Below, one piece after another: positions 1 through 12,449 of a stretch of 64,000 nt of DNA. A program made the position numbers and the translations under genes. The stretch spans positions 96,600,406 through 96,664,405 of the forward strand of contig CP154956.1 of the NCBI GenBank assembly GCA_039621445.1. The letters run 5' to 3'. How positions within the stretch are numbered: position 1 is the stretch's first letter; every line of letters begins with the position of its first letter. The stretch is from Euglena gracilis. Lineage: Eukaryota > Euglenida > Euglenophyceae > Euglenales. The notes beneath the pieces were generated by a model that was not told the DNA's origin, ran no database searches, and worked only from the letters and a program-made list of their open reading frames with translations.

Positions 1-105
1 GCCTTCTCCAGGACCCCAAAGAGCCATCGCACAAGAGAGCGAGTGCACCAAGAGTGTTCCCATTTGCCGTGCCTGGCGGCCATGTGCCGTGGGCTTCGTT
101 TGCAG

Positions 106-3100
106 AGCAGCGCCGTGCGCTGCGCCTGACGGAGGAGGAGGAGGAGGTCCTGCGCCAGGCAGAGGCGGCTCAGCACGCTGCAGGTCACCCTTTGCTGCCT
201 GGGAGTATGGGGGTTGCCTGCTTTGCATGCGTGGCACGTTGTTGCCGGCCTTTTCCTGACACTGTGGAGGGTTTTGATGTTAACAAACGGGGTGGAAACT
301 CAAAGAAGGTGGAAATGGTCTGGGGATACAGAACCATGGTTGGGTCGTGGTCGGCCGCGGCCCAACCAAAATCCTGTTTTGGTTGGTTGACGGCCGACCG
401 TGGCCGGCCGCGGCTGGCCGCGGCACCTACCTCCCACGAGCCTACCTCCCGTGACATCCCACCCACCATGTGGGGGCACACCTGGCTGGGCAGTGGACAC
501 CGGCTGGGATGCAGTCTGCAGAGGACAGAAGGGAGGCACCCGCAACGTCCGGAATGAGAAATCAGAGCAGGGCGTCTTTTAACGACCCCCCCCCCCTCCA
601 TGAAAGGGGTGTCCAGCGGGAAAATCTGGGCTGGCTGGAAAAGGCTGCTAGTTGACCCCCCCCCCATGGGGGTTCCAGGCTAGAACTGGGCCCGACTGGA
701 TCGAACCGAGTGCCAGAAATCAAAACTGCAAAAAAAACCCCAACAAACTGTCGATAATGGAAAAAGGGGTTTTTTTTAACCTAAATTCTTGCTGGTCGGC
801 CCTTTTCCGACCCATTTTGGCCCAGGTTTGACCTATTTTTCATCCATATTTGTACCTGAAAAAAATCTCGTTGATGGGGGGGAGGGGGCTCTGAGGCTGG
901 AAAAAGGCTGCTAGCTGGCTGGACCCTCCCGGGCAGGCACCTATGCCGACCGCAGCCGACCGCAGCCGACCGCAGCCGACCGCAGCCGACCGCGGCCGAC
1001 CGCGGGTTTCAGGACTGTCATAGGTGGGGTGCCGACCGCAGCCGACCGCAGCCGACCGCAGCCGACCGCGCAACTTTTTTCTAATTGATGTCAATTTTTC
1101 AGTGAGAATGAGGAATTAGGCTCATTTTTATCCCAGATGTTGAGATTTTTCTGGCTCATCTGGTTCATGTTGCCACTTTTGGCCACTTTTGGCCATTTTT
1201 GGCCATTTTTGGTCGCTTTTGTCCCCTTTTGGCCCATTTGCCACCATAATTCACCCATTTTGACCTATTTTGACCATTTTTGGCCACTTTTTGCCCACGT
1301 CTTGTAATTTTGGGCCATTTTGTCCTGCTCTTGGGCCATTTTGGGCCATTTAGGGCCATTTTGTCCTGCTCTTGGGCCATTTTGGGCCATTTAGGGCCAT
1401 TTTTGACCATATAAAGCCACTTTCGACCTTTTCTTTTGTTATTTTTGCCCATTTTTTTGGTCTCTTTTTTGTCGAGTTTGACCATTTTGAGCATTTTGCG
1501 CCAGTTTGTTGCCAAAAGTGAACAAAAGCTGCTAAAGTGACCCAAATCGGCCAAAAGCAGGGTCATTTTGGGCCATTTGGGCCATTCCGACCGCCTTTCC
1601 GGTTCGCGTTTTTTTTTTTAGGAATCGAGGCAGAAGTTAGGCCGCATTCCAGACCGAGTTGGGGGGGATTTAGGCACAATTCCGATATTATAGACAAACG
1701 GGCGACCTAAAAATTCTCCCAAAACAGGACCTAACTTCCGGGCTGACTTGGTCCCTGAAATGGGCCAATTTTTGGCGCGCAGATCCTAACCCTAATCCGC
1801 TTCCCAAAACTAGGCACACACCCTCCCCGATTCCGCCGCCGGTGGCCCGGAAACGGGGTGGTTCCCAAGCGCAGCAGGACCGAAAAGTCGAAAACTCGGA
1901 CCCAGGTCCCGCCGTACATGCATACATACATACATACATACATACATACATACATACATACATACATACATACATACATACATACATACATACATACATA
2001 CATACATACATACATACATACATACATACATACATACATACATACATACATACATACATACATACATACATACATACATACATACATACATACATACATA
2101 CATACATACATACATACATACATACATACATACATACATACATACATACATACATACATACAAAGTGGTGGTTTGTGATGTGTCTGAGAATGTCAAATAA
2201 AGTGCGACAGGCTATTGCATTATATGGCCCCCCGAACACCAAGATTTTCCAGTCAGCTAACACATCCATTTTCAGCCAATGTACCCTGCCTCATTTTCGG
2301 ACTGAACTACGGGCATTTTTTAAGGGCATTTTAAACTCAATTTTTCGGGTAAAACCTGCAACGGCCGTTTGTTTTGATGTTTCAAAGGGTTAAGAATGGT
2401 TCATCACAGATGCACAAATTAAGCCCAAAAGGGTTGTCTTTTTGTTGCATTTAAATTCTACAAACCATCTCCCACTTAAGGATTTTAAACTGCAATATTG
2501 ACGTACCCTCTCAATGGTACGTGGGTGAAGCTGCACAATTGCTTGGTTTTCACATTTGCACAAGCCAACCACCTGTACAGTAAAAGGTGGATGCGTGTGT
2601 TGTCGGGCCCCAGGTGTGGCGAGGGCCGCGGAGGAGGCCTTTCTGCAGAGCCTGAGGCAGCCCCCGCTGGGGCAGGAGGAACAGGACGCGGCGGCGGCGG
2701 CGGCCGGGGGGGCCGGTGGCGGGCAGCCGTGGGTCGCGCTGCTGCACCCGGTGCATCCACGCCTCCCTCTGTTTTATTTTGCAAGTACAATTCCAGTTCA
2801 AAAGCCTCAAACTGCAGGTTTGTTGCCAGGCGCTGTGACACATACTGTCACCACGTTTTTGATGTCATTTTGATTCCTTAATTCAGTCAGTGGAGTGAAG
2901 TTGAATTTTTCACAGCAGTGCCATGAGAGCTAGCTTGGCAATGCTGTGCAAATTGTATGTCTTTAATATTGATGCAGATTGATGGCAAAATCTGAGATGA
3001 CCATGGGAAGATATTTTGCGCATGCTTTTGTGTTGTTGTTTTTTAGGAGAAGGAATGCAAATGAGTGTTGAAAACATACACAGTGTGGCAACAAATAATG

Positions 3101-6100
3101 TTTCCTTCTGGAAATTTCACCCAAGGTGGTGAACAATTTCCTTCTTTTTTCCTCCATTCTTCTTTCTACCAGAAATGTGCACAGTCTAGGCTTGGCCAGG
3201 AAAAGTTTCTGAGGATGAATTTTTCAAATATTTCTGGACCTTTCAACATATTTTAGGACATTTCGGTCAAAAAAATTGTGGTATTTTGTTGCTCTTTTTT
3301 TTTTAGTATTCTTTGAAGCTCATTGGCTTTATGAGTCAGAAGCTGGTGCCCTGAGTGGACACATAAGTTGAAAGAAACAAAATGAAATCAAATTTAGACA
3401 TTTGTGGATGATAAATACGTGTGAGTGGAGTGCTGCTTTTGAATGCTTTCAGGGTAGTTAGTTCTCCACCTAACCCAGTTTTCTACTCTGTTCACAGCCC
3501 CCACCCCCGCCGGAGCTCCCCCAGGTGGATGAAGTCTCCCACCCCTGCCGGCTGCACCTCCCCGTGAGCGCCATAGTGATGGTGTGCATGAACGTTCTGC
3601 CTGCATGCATGTGTGCATCCTTTGTATGCGTGCCTTCGTCTGTGCTTGCACAGTGCGCTCACTTTGGATGTGCACAAAGCCATTCGTCCAGTGGGCATGT
3701 TTGCCATCACCAACCGTTCTTACCGCCTCAAAACAATTCCCATAAACAGGAAATGCCGAAATCACCTAACACCCTTCCATTTCCCAATCGTCATTACCAG
3801 GCGTCATCATCTCATTGTTTCTGTTGGCGTGCTGATTGTTGGGCATTTGAAGATTAATGATGGGACGATCGTGCTCCTTCTGCCACAGGAGCTGGAGAAA
3901 CATCGCCCTGGACCGAAGAAGAAACCTACAGGTGTCACAAATCACCCCCATCGCCATCAGATCCAGTTGGTGAAACTCTCCTGAAGAGTTTTTCCAAACA
4001 CCACACGGTGGAAGTAATAAAAATGGGATATTGTGAGCATCAGGGGGGATGAAGGAAGAGGAGGAAAATTGTTGAAGTGGTTCATCATCCCCCCCACGAA
4101 GGTCCGTAGGAAAACCCCTTAAGTTGCGGATCTAGCAGACTTGGCGGATTATTTGCACCACTTCAAGTCGATTCAAATGCATTATGCAGGGTGAACACAT
4201 AGGCAACCATGCATGAGTGAATAAAACCATACAACAATAAAGCCGTACAAAAAAGCACCCAAAACACACCTTTTCTTTGGTCGGGATCTCAAGGTCTGTT
4301 GGGGAAAGGAGGCTGTGTGGTAGTGGGAAAATTGCTTCCAAGAAGGCAAAATTATCCACCACAACCTCAACAAAAGATGCAATTTAGGAAGTCTCACAGA
4401 TACAGCGACAAATGTCGGCACAGCCTTGCTTTCTTGGGGGGATTCAGCCACCAAAATCAATGCTCTCACTGGCAGTCAGCCGCGATTTTGACAGCCTAAA
4501 GCAAGCACATCCATGACATGACTTTTGGGGTCCTCCCTCCCCATGCCAAACTAGTGGGCTGGATTTCCTCCCGCAGCGCCAGGCAACCCGGACCTGGTGG
4601 AGGTCAGCTGCATCACCACCTCCACTGCGATGGTGCGCTGGACCCGGCCCGCCCCGGCCCCGGTCGGCCCCCTTGTCTACCGGTGGGCTCCGCCATGATC
4701 CCTGTGCAATTACACCATTCGGCCCTTCTGAAATCACCAGCGCTTTGGCTTCCGGCTCACTAACTTAGAGTGGGGGGGGGGGAATGCTGGCTAGTTGACC
4801 GACTGGTTGTCGACCAGACTAGTTGGTGGGGGGCTGGCTAGTCAACCAGCTACTCTAATGTACCAAAGGGGGTTTGCTGTCGGCTTTTCAAACACAAGTG
4901 ATATTTTGTTTCAAAACCCTCGGGCATTTCAGAAACAAAGGATATTTGACAAGTTTGTGGGCTATAGAAATGTGTTTTTATGAAATTTTCGGCTAAAAAT
5001 AGACAAATAGACAAATGACCATGGGGGGCTACCATATTATTTACTAAGCCCTTTTGTTTCTGAACTGTCTGAGCCCTAAAATAACAAAATCCCGTGTGGA
5101 ACTCATGCATTTTTTTTTTTACACATCTGGGCAAACCAAGTTTTTCGAAAATTTTGGGTTCTTTGGGGTTCAACAAGTGCCACGAACCTTGCAGAAGCAG
5201 CTTTCAGTCAGATCGACTGACCTGCAGGTTCTGAGTCACAGTATTGAGTGAAATTGAGAACTGAAAGTTTTTTTCAGAACTGCAATTTTTTAGAATAAGT
5301 GATTTTTGTGTCGCGGCTGAATTTTTGGCCATCGCTGCACGTCTTATTTCGATCAGTGACATCGCACCTGAAGTGCCACCTGAGATATTTGTTTGATTTG
5401 ATTACATTTGTTGATCGACTCGTCGACTGACTGGCCAGTTGCTGCCATTGCCAGCCCCCCCCCCCCCCCCCCCCCCCTGTACCGACTACTGACAGATTAG
5501 CCAGACAACAGCCAGTCCCCCCCACTCTAATGTTTGGGGCTTTATCCTCCCACCCCTCCCTCTGTCGTCAGTATGCGCAAATCCTGCAACAGTGGAGCTT
5601 TCAATTTGACAATGGAACACAGGAACCCCCCCTCTTTTTTTGTGGAAGGGACCTGATATTGCCATATGATGCCACAGAAAGCGGTTCCCTGACACACCCA
5701 TGTGGGTTTTGTCGGCATTTTTTTCAGGGGAATTCTGTATTTTAAGATAGAGTTAGGGTACGATTGTTGTCCCCAAAGGGATTCGGCTCAACTCCCCAAA
5801 AGTGAGACCCCCCATAATAAGCCCCCCCCCCCAATGTAAGACCCCCCGATCGAGCAAAATCCAAAAATACGACCCCCCGAAATATGACAGTGCGAAGCAC
5901 TGTGGAAGGTGAAAGTTTTCTCTTAAAAATGACCGAAAACCCGAAAACCCCAATTTTCACACACAAAATGATGGAATTTCAAAAACTCTAGAAAATTTGA
6001 AGTGCAAAAAGCATGGTAATTTTTTAAAAAGTTTTGAAATAATTTCCACTTTTGCCAATTTTCGCATGGCGCGAAGCGCTGAAGGAAAAATTTCAGTGTT

Positions 6101-7835
6101 TTTGGGAATGATGCTTTTTTTCTCGGACCCCGGTTGGTCAAGAAAAAAAATCCAAAATTTTAAAAAAAAACACCCTTCAAAAATAAGACCCCCCTGGAGG
6201 TTTCCAGCCACGGATTCAAAAATAAGGCCCGGGTCTTATTTTCAGGGTGGGGTTTAGGGTTAGCCAAAGTTCTGGCCCAAATTGGTCTGACATTTGGACC
6301 AAAACTTTTTCCTTATTTAGGCCTAAGTTTTGTCCTAACGGCCTCAGTCCTAACCCTAATGTGAACCGTGACCCAATACCTTGAGTATGCGTGATATACT
6401 GCACTTTCGTTGGAGACATCTCTGGTGAGGAGCACACAAAAAAAACAGACAAGTTTGGCTTCGGGCCGTCTTCTCAAGCACAGAACTCCCCCTCTAGCTC
6501 CTTGGCCCCCCCGGCAGTGATTACTGTAGAGGCTTCCCTTTGCGTTATGCATAGATAATAATACATGTAAATATGAATGAACCCCCCCAACAAGACCCCT
6601 GGCCATACTTTATGAGTCCGTTGCTGATAATTCTGGGGCGGTATTTTTTGGGTGTCTTTTTTTGGATCTTTGCTGAAAAATTCGACCAAAAAATCATCCA
6701 AAAAATCCCCATTTTGTTCGGCATTTGTACAGTTTTGGGTTTTTCACCTGGACAGAAAGCATGTCTGCACAGTGCTGTGCCGTGCCATGCCGTGCTGTGC
6801 CCTGCCGTGCAGCACAGCAGGGTCACCCACCCCCGGTCCCGCCGCACACTCAGGGTGCTGCTGAGCCAGGACCGGGGTGTGTCCTACCAGGTGGCGGCCA
6901 GCGTCTCCCGCCGGAAGCTGATGCTGACCGCCCTCACCCCGGGGCGCACGTACCACGTCACCGTGGTGGCGGTGCAGGAGCCCCGGAAGACCCAGGTGTG
7001 CCTCCGTCACTCTGTTTTCCCCCACAGTGATGACAATTTTACAGTGTGAGGGCGTATGATATGGGGTTCCAAACGAGGCCCTATTTCTTCCTGCGAGCTT
7101 TGAAGCTTATTCATACAACGAGATGCTTAGCGTGACAGGGGTCGCCTTCCATTTTGAAAAAAAAAGAAAACAGTCAATCATTGCCTCGCCCCACCCCTCC
7201 GAAGCGTAACCCCCCCTCACTTATAAACCCCCCTTAGGCCGACCAACCAAACCGAGACTTATAACCCCCCCCCCTTGGGGAAGAAAAATGAAAGCCGCTG
7301 GGGACGTTTTTTTTCAGCTGCAAACCACCCAAGAATTGCCATTTTTTGGCAATTTTTTGAGACCGACCATCATCAAAAATGCCATTTTTGCCCAAATTTG
7401 CGAAACTTGCCAATTTGGGGGGTCTATAACCCCCCCTCTTCGGCCGACCAACCAAACCGGATCCTATAAACCCCGGGGTGTTTATAAGTGGGGGGGGAAA
7501 CTTCAGAAAAAGTTGGCAAAAAAGCTTTCTTTGGGCAACATATGAATGTTGAAAAAATGGAAAAGCCCACCTGAAACTTCAACTCAAAGCCCGTGAAATA
7601 TTCCTGCACCCAGCCAGGGTTCGATGTTAGCAGGGCGTATGGGACCGGAGGGGGGGGTCCGGACTACCTCCACCTGCCCTTATATCGAAACCTGCACCCA
7701 GCTCTCAAAGCCACTGGGTGTGGTTATCCATTTTTGGTTAATTTATTTGTGTCACCACCCGCCAACGCCCTTGTGTGTGTATGCATGTAAGAGAGTTTGT
7801 GTTCGATCGTGCACGGTCTGCGTGTGCGCGCGTGC

Positions 7836-7889
<54 letters not shown>

Positions 7890-7890
7890 A

Positions 7891-7925
<35 letters not shown>

Positions 7926-10900
7926 GTTCTTGCATGTTTGGATGCCTACAGTCGTTCCTGTGCGTGTGTCTCTCTGCGTTTTGTGTGATGTTGAGGAATG
8001 ATGATGCTTTTTGTCAGGGAAGGCCCACAAACGTCCCCCGCGGTCTGGCTCGGCGAAAAATTGTCCACTTCACCACGAAGCCAGAGGCTGTGCCGGACAC
8101 CCATGCAGGCTGTTGCTTGGCCCTCTAGTTGCCAATGGCTGGCCAACAATGGCAGCCTACCCCAGGTCGCAAGTTGTAGGCCACATTGGAGGGGAGGTTG
8201 ATTTCAAACTCACGTGTGGTGTTTTTATTATTATCAAATCTGATATTTATCATTAAATGATAAGAAACAAACCGTGAGTCTCTTGATCGGCTTTTTTTTT
8301 GGACGCCAATGTGATGCAACACAACCCATACCTCATCTTGGACTCAAATGAACTCAATTCGATTGGGATTTGCATGTTTTTTTGGGGGGGCATTGAAAAA
8401 ACGCTCTCTGCTTGCAAACATCACATCAAACATTTGGTATATTTCAGTTTTTTTTTTAATTTCAACCTTGCCAGACGCCGGATTTAATGCTCCCCCCCCC
8501 CCCACTGAGCAATGTCCTGAACGTGGGAGGAGCTGATCGATGTACGGCTGCAGGTGTGAGACTGGCGCTGTTGGATCTGAAAGAAAGACTGCGTTTCATT
8601 CAGAGTTGCTGCCTTCCGACCCCACTGACAATTTGTTGTGTGAGGATTGTTAGGGTACGGGATTGTTAGGGTACTGCCGGGAAACTACCCGGGCCCCTGG
8701 TTTCGACCGACCCATCAGGGCAGATTGTCACCCACTGTGCGATTGTGATTGTGATTGTGCGCCAACAGGACCAGCCGACCAACCTGTCAGGGTCTTAGGC
8801 GGCCGGATTCGCATTTAAGCTTTTTTATGTTGATTTGCGCATTTGCGCAAATCACCGAATTTTTTTTACTTCGGCTGTGAAGGTCAGGGGGGTTTGAAAA
8901 CATGGCAACAAGAGAGTCCAAAATGAGCAAAATTCTGTTTTTGGCGGTGTGACCCCTGGGACTTTGGCGAAAACGGTGTTTTTGGGGTGTCCGAAAATGG
9001 CTCCACACGTCGAAACCCCCGGGACCTTCCCCCCAGAAGCAAAAAAACGCAAAAAAGCGGCACAGGAACGGGACTTTTGCTGCCCTTGTTGCACTTTTTG
9101 GCTGTTTCTCGGGGTGTGCCCAAGCTGCCGGCGGTGCGCGTCCTGGGTGTTTGCCGGACTGCTTTGCTTGCGGCACGCCAGTGTGCAGTTTTTGGGTTGT
9201 TTGTTAAAGCATGGGGAGGATGTGCCGGGGGGGTGTGGGTGTGGTGTGACCAAGCCGGCAGGAAGGACGCAAGGTAAGGACCGCACCACCCGTTTTGTAG
9301 CAAAGAACCCAGCAGAGGAAGCCCAACCCTTAAAGGACAAAATTGTGTTTATTTGCGCAAATGCGCCCACAAACATAATTGTGTTGGTGCGCGCATTTGC
9401 GCAAATAAACACAATTTTGTTCTTCAAAGGTTGGGCTTTAGCGTCCATGACCTGACGCCGTCGATAAACAGTGTAATAAAGGGGCCGTGACGGCGCAGAC
9501 CAGCAGGTCGTCCAGAAACATATTTTGGTGGGGTTGTCACAGCGTTTGTCGACGGCGGAAGCTTCTGGGCGCAAATGCGCGCACAAACAAAATATGTTTA
9601 TGCGCGCATTTGCGCCCACCAACAAAAATTTTGTTGGTGGGCGCAAATGCGCGCATAAACACAAAGAAGAAGGGTGTAACGAAAACACAACCGTCAAAAA
9701 CCGGCAGCAGATGTGGTTTATTTGCGCATTTGCGTGCATCGTGGGCGCAATTGGGCAAACAAACTACATGAAAAAAATTGTGCAATTTACGTCTGGTTCA
9801 TTTGCGCATTTGCGCCCACAAACAACGTGACGCGCGCAAATGTGCAAATGGACCATTGGTGGAGGAGTAAAAAGCGGCTTCATTTGGCCCTCCAACAGCT
9901 ACCTTTAATGGCTTCTGGATGGGTTGAACCCAAATGACCACACCGTCTCCTCCGGCACATGGTATTATGGTGCCGTTTCTGGTCCATTGACAGGTCCCAC
10001 AAAAGGTTGAGACAGAGGATCTCCTGAAGGTGGGCGCGCAGCTACCCGATAACGGTACACGTCCACCAGCACCGATTTCAGGATCCCAAGGTCCCTGCCA
10101 CTGGCCTGCGGCCTGGGCTCCGCTGCTGCAGCCACATCAGCTGCTGATGCTTCAGCACCCACCAGACCGGAATCGACCTCCCCGGTGCAACAACACCCAG
10201 CTTTAGCAGCCCGTTATTCCCCACAACCAGGGAGTGAGACTGGGGGGACGACGTGGTGCCAGTGCATGGCAACCAACAGCCAGAGAGAGATATCCCTCAA
10301 ATACCCGTTACTTTGGGTGCAGGAAAGTGGTGAACCTTTACCACTGGATTGGTTGCATGAAAGCGGCTCACTCACCCCAAATTATGCACAAAAACTGGTG
10401 TGTTTTACATTTTTCAAGGGCAAATGGTGGAGAAAAACCACAAAACGGACTCCGGCCCGACACATCCCAGGTATTTCAGGTGCCAAATTTTGTCTTTTTG
10501 TAACACAGCACTGTTGCAAAAAAGGTGTCCAACAGTCACAGGTCGTTGCACGTCATCAATTCATTACACTTAACTGCCAAATGAATGAGGCCAGAACAAC
10601 TGGCCGTGTGGGCTGGGGAACAGAAGTGCAAATGTGCACACGGAAGTGAGGCAAATTTTGGCCAGTCAGATGCCATGTTCAAATGAGCATTGCACACTAC
10701 CTCTCACCACAAATTTCATCACCACGTGATCGTGGCGCAAATCAATGGTTGGCGTGAGGAATTGCGTTCGCCAGCCGTCACGGACGAGGAGATGGTGCCG
10801 CACAACTGATGGGTGTTGGTGCGCGCATTTGCGCGCACAATCAAATTTTGTTTGTGTGCGCCGAGGCTCCCTCAAACGCATTATTTTGAAGTGATTAATT

Positions 10901-12449
10901 AAATGTTTATTTGCGCATTTGCGCAAATGCGCGCACCAACAAAATTGTGTTTATTTGCGCAAATGCGCGCACCAACACGCCTATCACGTTCAAAAACCTC
11001 GTAGACCCATGGTCCTCATCAGTGTGCTTTAGCACAGACATGTTGTTTGTTGCCTCCCATTGCACAAACCATCCCCATACCAGTTTCCCCAAGATGCGCG
11101 CAAATGCGCCCATATAAAAATACATTGTTTGTACAAAAAAAATAAAAATATTCGTATAAAAATACATTGTTTGTGGGCGCAAATGCGCCCACAAACATGT
11201 ATTTTTACCTTCAATGTTTTGTGTTTTGTGCACGCAAATGCGCAAATAAACGTGTTGTGTTTATTTGCGCAAATGCGCGCATAAACACACATCAGTTGCG
11301 TGACGGCTGGCTGACGTGGTCTGTAGTATGTGATGTGATAAGGCTCTGTGTTCTTACCGGCGGCTGCAGTATCCAAGCCAGTTCAGTCAGCACGTCAGCA
11401 CCAGCACCAACAGTCGCAACAGCGGGTGTGTGCTTCCAACCTGTTTGATGTACGAGAGCACCAATCTCACCCTCGGCCCTCTTCGCGTCACTCGGTAAGC
11501 AGCATGCATACCAAACACCCTGGAGTTAATCACCTCCAACAGAGGGGTGCAACAGTTCATTGCAACAGATCATTCAGTTCATTTTCCGTGTGTCAGGGTA
11601 CAGGGTCCCAGAAATTTCGCAAAAAAATGTAAATTTGCGCAAATGCGCCCATTTCAAAAGATAAAACCCTTAAGTGCGAATCCGGCCGCCTAAGAGGGTC
11701 AAACTCCATCACCTACCTGGGAAACTGTCAGGGAACCCGATACCAGCCGACCTTAAAACGAGGATGTCTGGTGATGGTTTCCTGAGGGGTGGTGGCAGAG
11801 GCGGCCAATGCCGCACATAAGGCTTGTGGTGACGCCAATTCATTTGAGCCCACGTCCAGTTCAGCTTGTATTCCCTTTTTTGGTTTATATGCCTGTTTCT
11901 GCGGGTTTTTCTTCTGGGAAAATGCAGGCAAGCAAGAAATCTTGGGAATAAACATTCACATTTCCCGTGCCACACTGCCAGGCATCCCCAGATTTCGTGC
12001 TGAGCTGCTGCATCCACCAGGGGTTTTATTATACCTGAGGGCACCCTCTGCTGCAATTTGTTCAATCTGTAGGAAAATGCCAGGCTAATGGTGTTTTGGA
12101 GGACCTTCTTATGACCATACTTTTTTTGGAAAAATTTGAGCAATCTGTTGCACCCAGCGACCGACCGAACACTTCAACCCGTTTTCTCCCACCGAAAGAC
12201 CTTGTTTTTCAGCTGTATTCCATTCTATGGCACCCGTTTTGTTTGGGCAATTGCCCAGTTTGACAGCATTTTGCCGCGTCACTGCCCGCATAGCGGCTGC
12301 TCCGGAAGACGCGCGGCAAGCAACACCCCCCGGCCGCCCCCAAGACGGAGACGGCGGCCGCCACGCAGCCCGCCGCCCGCGGCGTGTGGGCCCAGCGCCG
12401 GCACCAGCAGCAGCACGCGTCTTGCAGCAACACCCAGGCCTCCCTTTGA
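106..12449 (+). CDS. FN3-domain protein, 5'-partial, C-terminal exons
   Basis: Exons read as 106-183, 2614-2750, 3498-3563, 3889-3931, 4577-4682 (or from 4583) and 6854-6995, with terminal exon 12294-12449 ending in TGA. Every join keeps the reading phase. The product starts with an acidic/Arg-rich predicted coiled coil (LTEEEEEVLRQAEAAQ), then an Ala/Gly-rich helix, a Pro run (PPPPPELPQVDEVSH), a Lys/Pro linker, and one FN3 domain made from the 4577 and 6854 exons. The FN3 landmarks are the early Trp (AMVRWTRP), VYRVLL, and the closing LTALTPGRTYHVTVVAVQE. The tail is basic and Ala/Pro/Gln-rich. FN3 domains mediate protein-protein contacts; the partner is unknown. No signal peptide or membrane segment is visible, but the N-terminus lies outside the window. 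A possible further exon is 12-53. The family was not identified beyond FN3. The last intron carries a transposable element. Confidence 0.72.
945..1070 (+). repeat. Decamer tandem array CCGACCGCAG
   Basis: Two runs of the 10-mer CCGACCGCAG, with CCGACCGCGG variants, at 945-1005 and 1031-1070. They are separated by about 25 bp of unrelated sequence. Confidence 0.9.
1172..1580 (+). repeat. T-rich TTTTGGCC island
   Basis: Irregular repetition of TTTTGGCCA/TTTTTGGCC words. A near-duplicate of about 50 bp around TTGGGCCATTTTGGGCCATT lies at 1328-1345 and 1372-1400. Apparent ORFs here on the minus strand are Lys/Trp/Pro low complexity. The same word builds islands at 20995-21240, 54600-55045 and 57205-57430, all T-rich on the + strand. 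Confidence 0.85.
1917..2161 (+). repeat. Tetranucleotide microsatellite (CATA)n
   Basis: About 245 bp of nearly perfect CATA repeat, roughly 60 units. It opens long but meaningless reading frames on both strands (MYVC and HTYI repeats). Confidence 0.98.
5451..5477 (+). repeat. Poly-C tract
   Basis: An uninterrupted run of about 24 C. Tracts of 8-20 C or G recur throughout the introns, usually at the borders of inverted-repeat elements. Confidence 0.95.
5800..6250 (+). repeat. C-run word element (TAAGACCCCCC family)
   Basis: Repeats the words AATAAGACCCCCC, GTAAGACCCCCC and TACGACCCCCC around 5800-5890, then again at 6183-6240, where the order is inverted (GGGTCTTATTTTCAGGG). The ends are therefore partly complementary. 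Related words in the opposite orientation occur at 14750-15075 (GGGGGTCTTATTTTTGGG) and 33590-33660. Confidence 0.6.
7195..7500 (+). repeat. C-run word element (GGCCGACCAACCAAACC)
   Basis: Contains the word GGCCGACCAACCAAACC twice (near 7238 and 7441). It begins near CACTTATAAACCCCCC and ends near the inverted counterpart TTTATAAGTGGGGGG. The same element, with the same words and termini, recurs around 49828-50095. Confidence 0.75.
7821..7922 (+). repeat. GT/GC alternating purine-pyrimidine tract
   Basis: About 100 bp of CG, TG and CG dinucleotide blocks. It is Z-DNA-prone simple sequence inside the last FN3-gene intron. Confidence 0.95.
8794..11694 (+). mobile_element. CTTAGG-TIR transposon 1 (non-autonomous)
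   Basis: The left end CTTAGGCGGCCGGATTCGCA and right end TGCGAATCCGGCCGCCTAAG are inverted repeats of about 26 bp with one mismatch. Flanks carry the exact 5-bp duplication AGGGT (8789-8793 and 11695-11699). The length is 2901 bp. Inside are at least 14 copies of the palindromic core GCGCAAATGCGC, often as GCGCAAATGCGCCCACAAAC and its reverse and sometimes facing each other as hairpins (9347-9424, 11170-11200). No transposase frame is recognised. A non-repetitive patch at 9940-10260 has an open minus-strand frame that could be captured host sequence. The element sits wholly within an intron of the FN3 gene. Confidence 0.88.

Larger units (their letters stand above)
184..2613. other. Intron of FN3 gene, repeat-filled
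   Basis: No coding signal is seen. It holds a GGCCG-rich patch with a 10-bp-arm hairpin (362-386), C-run/word sequence with GGCTGGCTGG motifs near 590-680 and 890-930, a decamer array, a TTTTGGCC island and a large CATA microsatellite, each listed separately where distinct. Confidence 0.6.

Noticed and set aside
1688-2393. Long ORFs of MYVC / HTYI repeats on both strands
   Set aside because: They are translations of the CATA microsatellite with no unique sequence beyond it.
7593-7650. tRNA-like GGTTCGA motif
   Set aside because: No acceptor or anticodon stems could be paired around it.
8794-11694. CRISPR-like array of GCGCAAATGCGC words
   Set aside because: Spacing is irregular, orientation is mixed, the repeat is only about 12 bp, and the context is a eukaryotic TIR element with target duplications.
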